The notes: generated by a model not told the origin, from the sequence alone. A stretch of DNA of 64,000 bases from Roseovarius sp. THAF27 (GCF_009363655.1 NZ_CP045394.1:1-64000); one strand, 5' to 3'; positions 25,385 through 34,466 are shown, counted from the stretch's first letter. Translations and numbers: made by a program.

Positions 25385-25614
25385 CTTGGAAATCTCCTGT
25401 TGTTTGAGTTTGCGCCCAACCTATCCGATCAGCGCGACCTCCTGCATGGAAACTTCTATGAGGCGGATTCCGACTTCCGCTACGGGGCCGAGGCCCCAGA
25501 CAACCCTGCCACCACAATGCGCGTGCTGACCATCATGCTGGCGCGCGACTGGTAGAGGGGCAGGGGACGCCTCCCCCTGACATCTCAGGCGATGAAGGTC
25601 CGCTGCCCCAAAAA

Positions 25615-25667
25615 GGCAAAGCGGGCCTTCTATCGTTGTGATCCCCGAAGCCGGGGATTGGTCACGC
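25615..25667. repeat. Leader hairpins before the ParB-like gene
   Basis: AAGGC-aaagcgg-GCCTT (about 25615-25631) is followed by ATCCCCG-aagc-CGGGGAT (about 25643-25660) inside an outer GTGA/TCAC pair. They end about 50 bases before the start codon at 25713. Confidence 0.55.
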
Positions 25668-25712
25668 GCGTGAAGGCGCAGGCCATACCTCACCCACCTG
25701 GAAGGATATCCC

Positions 25713-27695
25713 ATGACCGCAAGTTTTACCCCCCTCACCGTCGCCATTGGCGATCTGACAGCTCACCCCGCCAATGTGCGCAGCAACTCGCCGGAAACTT
25801 ATGATCCCGAAAACATCGCGCATCTAAAGGCCAGCATCGCTGTGCTGGGCCTGCTCCAGCCGCTCCTTGTCCAGAAGCTCGACGGCAAATACGCCGTGCT
25901 TGCCGGTGGCCGGCGACATGCCGCGCTGAAGGAACTGGTCGCCGACAAGGCCGCGAAGGGCTTCACGGCGAAGGCCAAGATCGACTGCCGTCTTGTGCCA
26001 GAGGATTGCGATGTCACCACGGTCCTGTCGCTCGCCGAGAACGTCACCCAGGCGCCGATGAACGCGATCGACGAGTTCGAGGCTTTCGCCCGGATGATGG
26101 AAGTCGACGGCCAAACGCCCGAGACGATCGCCAAGACCTTCGGCACGACCGTTGCCGCCGTGAAAGGCCGGCTGCGCTACGGGCTGATCCATCCCGATAT
26201 CCGCGCCGCGGCCCGGGCCAAGACGATCACGCTCGATACGATGAAGGCCTTTGCGGAGCATCCGAGCCAGGAGGTGCAGCGCGAGGTCTATGACGCGCTC
26301 ACCAAGGAAGATAGCTATCTGCAAGCCTACACGGTCCGTCAGGCGCTGAAGTCTCGAGGCGTGCAGGTCAGCGACGATATCGGGGCCTTCGTGCGCGAGG
26401 ACTATGAGGCCCGCGGCGGCGCTGTCGCGGCCGATCTTCTGGAAGAGCATTCGGTGCTGGAAGACGCCGCACTGGTCGAGACCATCCTGCTCGAGAAGCT
26501 CGGTGCCGCCGCCGAGGAGGCCCGCGCAAAACTGGGCTTTGCTTGGGCTGATGCTTTGGTGCGCTATGATTACGCGACCATGGCCGACTATGGCCGCGTC
26601 TATCCCGGCCCGATCGAGCCAGATGAGGCGGCCCAGAAGCGCATCGACGAGATCACCGCCGAGCTTGAGAAACTGCAGCTCGAGATGGAGGATGAGGGGC
26701 TCGAAGACGACGCTTACAATGCGCTCTACGACCGGGTGGACGCTCTGGAAGAGGAAGCCCGCGATCTGCAGGAGGCCTACAGCGCCGATGATCTCGCCCG
26801 TGCAGGCGTGATTGCGTCTTGGTCGAACGGGCAGATCACGCTCCATGTGGGCCTCGTCCGCCCGGAGGACATCGTGAAAGAAGAGGGCGCGCCCAGTTCC
26901 TCGACCAACACCACCGGAGAGGAGGCCCCCGACGCTGGCGAAATCAGCTACCCGGCCTCGCTGGCCGAGGACCTCAAGACCGAGCGGGCCATGGCGCTCG
27001 GGGCCGCGATGGCGCTGCATCCCGAGGCCACGCTCGATCTGACGCTCTTCAAGCTGGTCAGTGACGTTCTGGCCAGCGGCATGAGTGTCACGCAGGCGAT
27101 CAAGATCGATGCCCGCAAGGAATACCGCAGCCATGCCAAAATGGACGAGATCGACGAGACCTCGCTTGAGCAGGTGGCGGCGGCGCATGATGCGCTTGAC
27201 CTCTCGTGGCTCGATGAGGCCCGGTCCCCAGCCGATCAGTTCACGGCGTTCCGCGCGCTGGAGGCAGGCGAGAAGGCCAAGCTCGTCGCCTATGCGACGG
27301 CCAGCACGACGCAGTCCTGCTTCGCGCGGGACCCGCGGCGCGACAGCCTGATGCATGACTTCGAGATCGAGATCATGCCCGACATTCGGGCGCATTGGAC
27401 GCCGAATGCGGCGCTCTTCAACCGCTTCAAGAAGGCCTGGCTCCTGAAGATCCTCGGCGAGGATTTGGGCCTGGCCCAGGAGGCGGTGACGTTGGCCTCG
27501 TCGAGCAAGAAGGAGATTGTGGCCTTCTGCGACAAGCTCTTCGCCGAGCCCTTCGCCACGCTCACGGAAGCGCAGCGCGCTGCCGTGGCCGCCTGGTGCC
27601 CCCCTATGATGCAGACCTACGGTGTCGCTTTTGATAACGCGGAGCCCACTGCGGAAACCCCGGAACCTGACAGCGAGATCGCGCAAGCGGCCTGA
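25713..27695 (+). CDS. Large ParB/Srx-fold plasmid protein
   Basis: A 660-residue protein with an N-terminal ParB nuclease-fold domain (HLKASIAVLGLLQPLLVQ, YAVLAGGRRHAALKEL, LSLAENVTQAPMNAIDEFEA; residues 15-125) and a ParB-like HTH (PETIAKTFGTTVAAVKGRLR), then a long acidic helical region (EITAELEKLQLEMEDEGLED) and a separate C-terminal domain. It is much longer than partition ParB proteins and is not beside a ParA. Such proteins are common in leading regions next to antirestriction genes; some ParB-fold relatives have nuclease or CTPase activity. Role here is not known. Confidence 0.82.
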   Translation: MTASFTPLTVAIGDLTAHPANVRSNSPETYDPENIAHLKASIAVLGLLQPLLVQKLDGKYAVLAGGRRHAALKELVADKAAKGFTAKAKIDCRLVPEDCDVTTVLSLAENVTQAPMNAIDEFEAFARMMEVDGQTPETIAKTFGTTVAAVKGRLRYGLIHPDIRAAARAKTITLDTMKAFAEHPSQEVQREVYDALTKEDSYLQAYTVRQALKSRGVQVSDDIGAFVREDYEARGGAVAADLLEEHSVLEDAALVETILLEKLGAAAEEARAKLGFAWADALVRYDYATMADYGRVYPGPIEPDEAAQKRIDEITAELEKLQLEMEDEGLEDDAYNALYDRVDALEEEARDLQEAYSADDLARAGVIASWSNGQITLHVGLVRPEDIVKEEGAPSSSTNTTGEEAPDAGEISYPASLAEDLKTERAMALGAAMALHPEATLDLTLFKLVSDVLASGMSVTQAIKIDARKEYRSHAKMDEIDETSLEQVAAAHDALDLSWLDEARSPADQFTAFRALEAGEKAKLVAYATASTTQSCFARDPRRDSLMHDFEIEIMPDIRAHWTPNAALFNRFKKAWLLKILGEDLGLAQEAVTLASSSKKEIVAFCDKLFAEPFATLTEAQRAAVAAWCPPMMQTYGVAFDNAEPTAETPEPDSEIAQAA

Positions 27696-27705
27696 GTCCT
27701 CTCGC

Positions 27706-27737
27706 GACCCGCGCGAGGCGCAATGCCCGCGCGGGTC
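27706..27737. repeat. Hairpin between the ParB-like gene and next gene
   Basis: GACCCGCGCG (27706-27715) and CGCGCGGGTC (27728-27737) are perfect 10-base arms, 10 bases after the stop codon and without a T-tract; the next start is 32 bases away. May be a weak terminator, a processing site or a leader structure. Confidence 0.55.
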
Positions 27738-27769
27738 CATCTTCCCACACCGAACAGAAAGACATCCCC

Positions 27770-28363
27770 ATGGCTATTCTCAAGTTCTCTGCCTCAGCCG
27801 TTGCGGCGCAGATCGCCCATGCGCGCGCTTGCAAAACCTTCCTGCCCAACTGGAACGGGCCCGTGGACAGGCCGGCCCTGATCCTCATCGTCGGCAACGG
27901 CGTGCATCTGCGCTCGAACGGCATCGACGGCACAACCACCCGCATCGTCACGACCGAACAGGCCGATCCGTCCTTCGCCTTTGCCGACGGCATGAACCCG
28001 TTTCGGGATACCGATTGGATGGCTCAGCGCCGCATGGCGTCTCGTGATCTGACCGGGCAGTTCTACACCGACATTCTCGACGATGTGCAGGTGCTGATCG
28101 ACCGGGGGCAGGGGGCGATCCGGTTCGCCACCGATGGTCACAGCATCCGCGTCTTCGTGCGCCGTGCGTCGGATTATCTCATCGGCGGGACCTACGAGGT
28201 GCCTTCAGGTCTTGGCGGCACCTTCCGGGTCATCCTCAAGGATGCCTGCGACACCTTCGCGATCGTGCAGAACTGTGGCAATTGCGAGGATTTCGACGCC
28301 ATGCAGCCCTATCGCGTGCCTCTCGATTCGCTGATGGAGATCGATGACCGGAGGGTGGCATAA
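27770..28363 (+). CDS. Conserved hypothetical plasmid protein
   Basis: A 197-residue protein with an AGAAAGACATCCCC leader. It starts MAILKFSASAVAAQIAHARA and is mostly beta-rich, with SIRVFVRRASDYLIGGTYEV and a Cys pair (NCGNCEDFDA). I do not recognise a domain. It lies within a run of plus-strand genes that all have short structured leaders, and is likely part of the same functional region. Confidence 0.65.
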   Translation: MAILKFSASAVAAQIAHARACKTFLPNWNGPVDRPALILIVGNGVHLRSNGIDGTTTRIVTTEQADPSFAFADGMNPFRDTDWMAQRRMASRDLTGQFYTDILDDVQVLIDRGQGAIRFATDGHSIRVFVRRASDYLIGGTYEVPSGLGGTFRVILKDACDTFAIVQNCGNCEDFDAMQPYRVPLDSLMEIDDRRVA

Positions 28364-28407
28364 CGCGCCCTTTCTCAAACAAGCATCGCCAATACCCTGC
28401 CGGGCCT

Positions 28408-28450
28408 GCGGCCCTCTCGGGACATTGGCGGCAACAATTTTCTCCAACGA
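28408..28450. repeat. Structured leader before the gene at 28467
   Basis: GCCAAT and ATTGGC close a stem around CCCTGCCGGG...CTCGGG-type inner arms, in the 103-base gap between genes; another member of the set of gene-leader hairpins in this region. Confidence 0.45.
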
Positions 28451-28466
28451 GAGAAAGGACTCTGAA

Positions 28467-29120
28467 ATGGGATGGCTGTTCTACACTGACCGCCGCGTCA
28501 AAACCTACGCGGACGAGAAAGCGGAGATTGCCCGGCTCTGCACCTTTGAGGGCGACACACGCAAAACAGAACTGGTCAAGGCCTGTAAGGTTGGCTCCAC
28601 CTGGTATGCGGCGGCAAAGGTCACCAATCTCGACGGCACCCCTGTCGAGGACGCGACCTATGTCACGGATGCGGACGGCTCGATCACTTTCGGAGCTGTC
28701 TTCCTCACCCGATACGATGACGGCTGCTGGGGTTACAAGGATATGGAGGAAAGTGCTGGCCCGAATGAGTCGCGCGCTCCCCTTGCGCTGATCGAGCTCC
28801 TCTCCAACCTGAAAGACCCGGACAGCTACGCCCATGCCTGGCGTCAGCGCTGCCGGGATTGGGCTGCGATCCCGGACTACGAGGAAGGCGACAAGATCAG
28901 GCTCGCGACCCCTGTGACGCTCACCGATGGCAGCACCTGCCAGATCGTCACCGCGACCCACTACAGGCGCGGGCGGCAAAAACGCCGCTGCTACCGCATC
29001 GAGGAAACCTGCGGGCTCGTACGCCTCTCGAAGGCCACGCTTGCGGGTTCGGAGCTGCTCAGCTCCGCGAAAGGTGCTGCCAGCCCGGTGCTGGCGGAGT
29101 ATCTCGCGGGGCGAGAATAG
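28467..29120 (+). CDS. Conserved hypothetical protein (MGWLFYT type, possibly DUF6927)
   Basis: A 217-residue protein from ATG 28467 (GAGAAAGGACTCTGAA upstream). It begins MGWLFYTDRRVKTYADEKAE, a start I associate with a conserved plasmid family, probably DUF6927, but this is from memory. The central part is beta-rich (VTNLDGTPVEDATYVT), and the C-terminus is basic (ATHYRRGRQKRRCYRIEETC). Function unknown. It is followed by the PrlF/YhaV promoter. Confidence 0.65.
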   Translation: MGWLFYTDRRVKTYADEKAEIARLCTFEGDTRKTELVKACKVGSTWYAAAKVTNLDGTPVEDATYVTDADGSITFGAVFLTRYDDGCWGYKDMEESAGPNESRAPLALIELLSNLKDPDSYAHAWRQRCRDWAAIPDYEEGDKIRLATPVTLTDGSTCQIVTATHYRRGRQKRRCYRIEETCGLVRLSKATLAGSELLSSAKGAASPVLAEYLAGRE

Positions 29121-29171
29121 GTGCCGCGCCGGACAGTTCATCGAGCTGCTGGCGACAGCAGATCCTGCGGC

Positions 29172-29205
29172 TTGTCTTGACAAGACAATGCAAATGCATT
29201 ACCTA
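29172..29205 (+). promoter_or_regulatory. Promoter and operator of the prlF-yhaV pair
   Basis: TTGACA (29177-29182), 17-base spacer, TACCTA (29200-29205), then ATG at 29245. The perfect palindrome TTGTCTTGACAAGACAA (29172-29188) covers the -35, and AATGCAAATGCATT covers the spacer and -10. Typical of antitoxin autorepression. Confidence 0.78.
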
Positions 29206-29244
29206 TCACGGGCAGCAAAGCCCCTTTTCTTTCAGGAGACTGCC

Positions 29245-29571
29245 ATGACAGCACTCGCACAAGACGTCTCGAAACTCACGGACCGGTATCAGACGACCGT
29301 GCCTGCGGGTGTGCGCAAGCAGCTCAAGCTGGGCAAGGGCGACCAGATTCGCTACTGCACCGAGCCGAGTGGCCGGGTCTATATCGAGCCCGTGCGCAGC
29401 GACGAGGATGATCCCGCGCTCGGCGCGTTTCTCGATTTTGTCGAGGCCGATATCAAGGCGCATCCGGATCGCATTCGGGCGTTCGATGGGGCTTTGCATG
29501 ACCGTCTTGCAGCACTGGTCGGAGACGTTGACGTCGATCTCGATGCGCCGCTATCGCTCGAGGATGAATGA
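29245..29571 (+). CDS. prlF: PrlF-type antitoxin (AbrB/SpoVT swapped-hairpin)
   Basis: Antitoxin of the PrlF-YhaV family. The 108 residues start with a swapped-hairpin DNA-binding domain (KLTDRYQTTVPAGVRKQLKL, IRYCTEPSGRVYIEPV) and end in an acidic tail (DVDVDLDAPLSLEDE) suited to masking a basic toxin. TCAGGAGAC precedes ATG 29245. The stop overlaps the toxin start (ATGA). Confidence 0.88.
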   Translation: MTALAQDVSKLTDRYQTTVPAGVRKQLKLGKGDQIRYCTEPSGRVYIEPVRSDEDDPALGAFLDFVEADIKAHPDRIRAFDGALHDRLAALVGDVDVDLDAPLSLEDE

Positions 29572-30086
29572 ACGGCGATAGCGTGCCGGCCCACGCGCCC
29601 CTTGTCATAAACGGATGGTCGATTTACGCGCATCCGCTCTTTCTTGACCAGCTCGAAGGGCTGACCCTGGAAGTCGAGGCGCGAAAGGCACGCGATCCAA
29701 AGACCTGGCGCAAGAAAAACCCGACGAAACGGCTGGCCGCCATCTTCAAGCTGGTCACCGAGGCCATACCGGCAGATCCCGGTGCTGCGGCCTTCCGGCA
29801 AGGCGGCACGCTCGGGGATCACCGCAAGCACTGGTTCCGCGCGAAATTCTTCCAGCAGTATCGGTTGTTCTACCGGTTCAACAGCGATGCCAAAGTCATC
29901 GTGGTGGCCTGGGTGAACGACGACAAGACCCTGCGCGCCTATGGCAGTAAGACGGATGCCTATGCGACCTTCAAAGGGATGTTGGAAGATGGCAACCCAC
30001 CTGACAATTTCGACGCGCTCTTGAAAGAAGCTGAGGCGGCGGACAAGCGGTTCGAGACGTCTCTTGAAGCGGCGACCGATCGGTAA
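29568..30086 (+). CDS. yhaV: YhaV-family toxin (RelE-superfamily ribonuclease)
   Basis: The YhaV toxin is an mRNA-cleaving RNase. The 172 residues have INGWSIYAHPLFLDQLEGLT, KNPTKRLAAIFKLVTEAIP, and the core LGDHRKHWFRAKFFQQYRLFYRF with KVIVVAWVNDDKTLRAYGS, which are diagnostic of the family. It overlaps prlF by 4 bases. Confidence 0.9.
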   Translation: MNGDSVPAHAPLVINGWSIYAHPLFLDQLEGLTLEVEARKARDPKTWRKKNPTKRLAAIFKLVTEAIPADPGAAAFRQGGTLGDHRKHWFRAKFFQQYRLFYRFNSDAKVIVVAWVNDDKTLRAYGSKTDAYATFKGMLEDGNPPDNFDALLKEAEAADKRFETSLEAATDR

Positions 30087-30181
30087 GTGGCCCGATTAGC
30101 TGTGAACCTTTCGGCCTTGCCGTTTACGGCACCACTGTGGGTGATGTAGCATCGACCCATAGTATAGTCGGAGAAAGCGCA

Positions 30182-30244
30182 ATGGACCCAACGGGTAAGG
30201 AACAGCCGCACCTCGGTCTCGAGGAGCATTTCCGTGGCGGCTGA
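30182..30244 (+). CDS. 20-codon upstream frame overlapping the stability-determinant gene
   Basis: ATG 30182 with GGAGAAAG upstream encodes MDPTGKEQPHLGLEEHFRGG; its TGA overlaps the next gene's start region, and the AGGAG of that gene lies inside it. It could be a coupling leader or a chance frame. Confidence 0.3.
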   Translation: MDPTGKEQPHLGLEEHFRGG

Positions 30245-30386
30245 TGTCAATTCGTATGACGCGTGGTTTCGTGCGCAGACACAGGCCGCGCTTGAGGATG
30301 CGCGCGCTGGAACTTCACAGGTTCAGGTAATGCAGGCCGCGCAGGCTTTGATTGATGCGAAGCGCCAGGGCCAATCCAAGCCCTGA
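30234..30386 (+). CDS. Small antitoxin-like stability determinant
   Basis: A 50-residue frame from GTG 30234 with AGGAG eight bases upstream. The sequence DVNSYDAWFRAQTQAALEDA ... VQVMQAAQALIDAKRQ resembles the C-terminal part of short antitoxins annotated as stability determinants (YDRWFRAKVqaaLdDPRP...hdeVmaemdalI), normally encoded before a ParE/RelE toxin. No toxin follows; the next gene is the large helicase. Either an orphan antitoxin or a relic. Recognition is from memory of the family pattern. Confidence 0.55.
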   Translation: MAADVNSYDAWFRAQTQAALEDARAGTSQVQVMQAAQALIDAKRQGQSKP

Positions 30387-30434
30387 CCAAGCCTTGGAGG
30401 TCAGCGCGGTCTGACCACGTCACCCAGAAAAGCG

Positions 30435-30480
30435 AAAGCAGGCTTTTTGTCCTTTGGAACTCAGACCCTGATCCAAAGGA
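30435..30480. repeat. Leader hairpins before the methyltransferase-helicase gene
   Basis: AAAGC-ag-GCTTT (30435-30446) is followed by TCCTTTGGA (30450-30458) and TCCAAAGGA (30472-30480), 9-base perfect arms around 13 bases. The start codon is 8 bases later. Confidence 0.6.
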
Positions 30481-30488
30481 AAATCCCC

Positions 30489-33400
30489 ATGTCCAGGCCC
30501 AAACCGTCAAATCCGGCTCTCACAATCTCCGACGCTGATCTCGCCTCTGCGCTGGCGCAAATCGGCGCAGAGATCGATCACCAGCCCCTGCGCAGTTCGG
30601 CGCTCGCACGCATCATGCGGCAGGCGTTCGGCGGCAGCGATGCCAGTGGCGCGTGGGACTGGCGCATGGCCTATGACCTGATGCAGGCCGGGGCCATCCA
30701 GGTGCTGCTGCGTGGAGACGGTGCAGCAGGTGACATCGCCACCGCAAAGCTGCTTGCCTCACGGCTCCTCACGGAAACGCGCCGGTCGGAGCAGCAGATC
30801 CGGTTGCAGCAGTTTTCCACGCCGTTGCCTTTCGCGGCCCTGGCCGTGCGGGCGGCAGCCATTCGTAAGGGCGAGACCGTGCTGGAACCCTCGGCTGGCA
30901 CCGGCGCCTTGGCCGCTTTCGCCGCCCGGGCCGGTGCCACGTTTCTGCTCAACGAGATCGACCCTTTGCGCCAGCGCCTCCTGCGCGTGGTCTTCGGCGG
31001 CGAGGTGACGAGCCATGACGGCGAGCATATCGACGATCTGCTGCAGACGCCGGTTCTACCCGACGTCGTGGTGATGAACCCGCCCTTTGCCTCCTCGGTC
31101 GATCGCTCGCGAGACAAGCACATCGCTGCCAAACATCTCGTCGCGGCAGCCAAGCGCCTGGCACCAGGTGGGCGGCTGGTGGCGATCATGCCGCCATGGT
31201 TCAGCCCGGAGCGTGATGCCGCGCATTGGTCGCGCGCCTGCGGTCTCCTGACGCCGCGACTGGCGTTGACGATGCCGGGGCAGGTCTACCGCAAGCTCGG
31301 CACCTCTGTCGAAACCCAGCTCATGATCTTCGACAAGGTGCGGGAGGACGGCGAACTCATCCGCGCCGCGGTTCAGGGTCTTGAGGAAGCCCTTCCTTTT
31401 GTCGACACCGTGGCCGCAAACCGGCCTGAGACGCGCCCCGCCCAACGGGCGGCGACAAACCCTCATGCGCGATCGGTCGGTCCAGTACCTGTCACGCGCA
31501 AGCACCCAGTTGCCAGAGTTGCGGCGTCCAACGCTCAGACCAACGCTGCCATATCGCTCACTTTCACAAGCCTTGAGGCTCCGCGCGACAACACGCCCGT
31601 CTCGGACATCTATGCGCGCTACCGCCCGCAGCGGATCGAGATCGCGGGTGCGCAGGAACATCCCACGCCGCTCGTCGAGAGCATCGCCATGGCCTCTGTC
31701 GCGCCGCCGGTGCCATCAGGCGCGGCCAGTGCGGAATTGCGCCTGCCCGCCAAGCTGATCGAGGAGGGGCATCTCTCCGAGGCGCAGCTCGAGACGATCA
31801 TCATGGCGCATGATGCCCACGGGCGCGACCTGCCGGGGCGGTTCACGATCGATGACGACCAGACCAAACTGACGCGCGCCGATGATGACCCGGAGGCACG
31901 TGCCTATCGCCTTGGGTATTTCCTAGGGGACGGTACCGGCTGCGGCAAGGGGCGCGAATGCGCCGGGCTCATCTTGGTGAACTGGCTGGCCGGCACCAGG
32001 AAGGCGATCTGGGTCTCCAAATCCGCGACGCTCATCGAGGACGCGATACGCGACTGGACCGATCTCGGCGGCTCGCCCGCCGACATCCAGCCGCTCTCCA
32101 AATGGAAACCGGACCAGCCCATCCCGATGGGCGACGGTATCCTCTTCGTGACCTACGCCACGCTGCGGTCCGCGGGCAAATGCGGCACCACGCGACGGAG
32201 CCAGATCCTCGACTGGATGGGCGCTGATTTCGACGGCGTCCTCGCTTTTGATGAGGCCCATGCCATGCAGAACGCGGCAGGGTCCGAGCAGGGCAGGGGG
32301 GTCAAACCCTCCCAGCAGGGCCTTGCTGGCCTCCGGTTGCAACTGGCAGCACCCCGCGCCCGCGTCTTCTACATCTCGGCCACGGGTGCTACGAGCGTGC
32401 ACAATCTCGCCTATGCAGCGCGGCTGGGGCTCTGGGGGCAAGGCCCCGAATATCCCTTCCCGAACCGCGAGAGTTTTGTCTCGGCGATGGAGGCGGGTGG
32501 TGTCGCTGCTATGAAGGTGGTCGCCCGCGATCTCAAGACGCTCGGGCTCTATACGGCGCGCGCCCTCAGCTTCGATGGCGTGGAGTATGACGTGCTCGAA
32601 CACGCGCTCATCCCGGCCCAGATCGAGATCTACGACGCTTACGCGGGCGCGTTTCGGACGATCCACCACAATCTCGAAGCCGCTTTGACCGCGACTGGCG
32701 TCAATGACGCCTCGGGGGAGACCAATGCCTCGGCCGCTCGCGCCTCGGCCAAGTCCCGCTTCGAGAGCACGAAACAGCGCTTCTTCAACCATCTCCTGAT
32801 GGGCATGAAAGCCCCGAGTATCATCCGCGCAATCAAGGACGATCTAGTGGCGGGCCACGCTTGCGTCATCCAGGTGGTCTCGACAGGTGAGATCCTGCTG
32901 AAACGCCGGCTTGAGACGATGGAGTCCGACGACGAGCTCGTCGAGGGTGCCTTGACGCCGCGCGACTATGTTCTGGGCTACCTCGAACAGGCCTTCCCGA
33001 TCCACGCGCAAAAGCTGGTCGAGATCGACGGCAATATGATGGCCGAGCCGCTCAGGGACGAGACCGGCGCACTCGTTGTCTCGCGCGAGGCGCTCGCCCT
33101 ACGAGATGCGGCCATGATGGAGTTGATGACGCTGGCCCCGATCCCGTCGGCGCTCGACCAGATCCTCTGGGCCTTTGGCGACGAGGCCGTGGCCGAAGTG
33201 ACCGGAAGGTCGATCCGACCTCTGAAGGCGGACGATGGCCACCTCTTCATCGAGAAACGCTCGGCCAGCAGCAATTCCTCCGAGACCCAAGCTTTCATGG
33301 ACGGCGAGAAGGATATCCTGATCTTTTCTGACGCGGGCGGCACGGGCCGATCTTATCATGCGGCGCAGACGGCGAAGAACCAGAAACGTCGCCGGCACTA

Positions 33401-34466
33401 TCTTCTGGAGCCCGGCTGGCGCGCCGATGCGGCCATCCAGGGGCTGGGCCGCACGCATCGATCGGCCCAGGTGAGCGCGCCCTTCTTCCGGGTCTGCACC
33501 TCCGATGTGCATGGCGAGAAGCGCTTCACCTCGACGATAGCCAAACGCCTCGACCAGCTGGGGGCCCTAACCAAGGGCCAACGCGAGACCGGCTCGCAAG
33601 GCATGTTCCGGGAGGAGGACAATCTCGAAAGCCCGATCGCACGGGCCGCACTGCGTGGCTATTTCGCCGATCTTGCCGCCGGGCGCGCCGAGGCGATGAG
33701 CTACGAGAGTTTCACCGATTGGACAGCTTTGCGGCTGATCGACAAGGACGGGGTGCTGCTCGAAGAGCTGCCCCCGATCCAGCGGTTTCTCAACCGGGTG
33801 CTGGCGCTGCCCATCCACATGCAGAACGCGCTTTTTGCCGAGTTCATGCGCCGGATCGCCGATCAGACGGAACGGGCGCGCGCGGCGGGCACGCTCGATC
33901 TCGGCGTCGAAACCCTGCGCGGCGAAAGGATCGAACAGGTCTCCACTGAGGATCTCTGGACCTGCCCGAAATCCGGTGCGGTCACGCGGATCATTGGGCT
34001 CGAGGTCACCGATCCGGTTCATGTGCTGTCGGCTGATGACGCCCTCGCGCGCAATCCGGACAAGCTGCCCATGGTCAATCGCGCCTCCGGTCGCGCGGCG
34101 CTCATCTCGGCGCGCCCGATGCAGATGTATGACGAGGATATCGTCACCCTCATGCGCAAGGCCGTGCGGCCCAACGGGTCGAGCTATCTTGAGGAGACAA
34201 GGTTCGAGGCCTCGGCCTGGGAAGAGATCGGCAAGCCTGAGTTTGCAGTGCTTTGGGATGCCGAGGCCGCGTCCCTGCCGAAAACCACCACGACCAAGCT
34301 CTATCTGCTGACTGGGCTGCTGTTGCCGGTCTGGAAGGACATCCCGACCACCAATGAGCGCATCTATAGGGTCACGCCCGACGGGGCGACCGCCATGATC
34401 GGGCGCACGCTGAGCGAGGAAGGGGCGGCCGCGCTGCGCGCCCGCTTCCTCGTCTCCGACCCGTAG
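30489..34466 (+). CDS. Fused DNA methyltransferase and strawberry-notch-like helicase (DarB-like), C-terminus cut by an amber codon
   Basis: 1,325 residues. The N-terminal SAM methyltransferase shows VLEPSAGTGALAAFAA and the adenine-type catalytic VVMNPPF (about 194-200). The C-terminal half is a superfamily 2 helicase of the strawberry-notch group: FLGDGTGCGKGRECAGLIL (Walker A about 482-490), LAFDEAHAMQNAA (about 588), VFYISATGATS and a Sno-type helicase C domain. Phage P1 DarB joins the same two activities and protects incoming DNA from type I restriction; a like role with the ArdC neighbour is inferred. An in-frame TAG (34464-34466) separates the last domain. Confidence 0.85.
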   Translation: MSRPKPSNPALTISDADLASALAQIGAEIDHQPLRSSALARIMRQAFGGSDASGAWDWRMAYDLMQAGAIQVLLRGDGAAGDIATAKLLASRLLTETRRSEQQIRLQQFSTPLPFAALAVRAAAIRKGETVLEPSAGTGALAAFAARAGATFLLNEIDPLRQRLLRVVFGGEVTSHDGEHIDDLLQTPVLPDVVVMNPPFASSVDRSRDKHIAAKHLVAAAKRLAPGGRLVAIMPPWFSPERDAAHWSRACGLLTPRLALTMPGQVYRKLGTSVETQLMIFDKVREDGELIRAAVQGLEEALPFVDTVAANRPETRPAQRAATNPHARSVGPVPVTRKHPVARVAASNAQTNAAISLTFTSLEAPRDNTPVSDIYARYRPQRIEIAGAQEHPTPLVESIAMASVAPPVPSGAASAELRLPAKLIEEGHLSEAQLETIIMAHDAHGRDLPGRFTIDDDQTKLTRADDDPEARAYRLGYFLGDGTGCGKGRECAGLILVNWLAGTRKAIWVSKSATLIEDAIRDWTDLGGSPADIQPLSKWKPDQPIPMGDGILFVTYATLRSAGKCGTTRRSQILDWMGADFDGVLAFDEAHAMQNAAGSEQGRGVKPSQQGLAGLRLQLAAPRARVFYISATGATSVHNLAYAARLGLWGQGPEYPFPNRESFVSAMEAGGVAAMKVVARDLKTLGLYTARALSFDGVEYDVLEHALIPAQIEIYDAYAGAFRTIHHNLEAALTATGVNDASGETNASAARASAKSRFESTKQRFFNHLLMGMKAPSIIRAIKDDLVAGHACVIQVVSTGEILLKRRLETMESDDELVEGALTPRDYVLGYLEQAFPIHAQKLVEIDGNMMAEPLRDETGALVVSREALALRDAAMMELMTLAPIPSALDQILWAFGDEAVAEVTGRSIRPLKADDGHLFIEKRSASSNSSETQAFMDGEKDILIFSDAGGTGRSYHAAQTAKNQKRRRHYLLEPGWRADAAIQGLGRTHRSAQVSAPFFRVCTSDVHGEKRFTSTIAKRLDQLGALTKGQRETGSQGMFREEDNLESPIARAALRGYFADLAAGRAEAMSYESFTDWTALRLIDKDGVLLEELPPIQRFLNRVLALPIHMQNALFAEFMRRIADQTERARAAGTLDLGVETLRGERIEQVSTEDLWTCPKSGAVTRIIGLEVTDPVHVLSADDALARNPDKLPMVNRASGRAALISARPMQMYDEDIVTLMRKAVRPNGSSYLEETRFEASAWEEIGKPEFAVLWDAEAASLPKTTTTKLYLLTGLLLPVWKDIPTTNERIYRVTPDGATAMIGRTLSEEGAAALRARFLVSDP

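Larger units (their letters stand above)
23997..25440 (-). mobile_element. IS110-family element (IS1111-like layout) within the DUF3768 gene
   Basis: About 1,444 bp, bounded by CCTGCATG on both sides (23989-23996 and 25441-25448), inferred from the rebuilt host gene. The transposase is on the minus strand with only 56 bases upstream but 248 bases of non-coding sequence downstream. IS1111-group members carry their target-choosing RNA on that downstream side. Confidence 0.82.
23702..25555 (+). pseudogene. DUF3768 gene interrupted by an IS110-family element
   Basis: The 5' part (23702-23996) encodes VIAAQNDAFRKF...GEFAMFEPENDPEGWHDFGA...FWKIDLH, and the 3' part (25441-25555) resumes with GNFYEADSDFRYG...TTMRVLTIMLARDW. 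Removing 23997-25440 plus one copy of the flanking 8-base repeat rebuilds an in-frame DUF3768 protein of about 133 residues. The function of DUF3768 is unknown; it is common beside plasmid maintenance genes. By chance the plus strand stays open right through the element, but the resulting frame is not a meaningful protein. Confidence 0.88.

Noticed and set aside
23561..25555. A 664-codon plus-strand open frame across the IS110 element
   Set aside because: Its ends are DUF3768 pieces and its middle is the antisense of the transposase; the continuity is chance, favoured by high GC.
25824..27740. A 638-codon minus-strand frame
   Set aside because: Antisense of the ParB-like gene, which has clear domain motifs.
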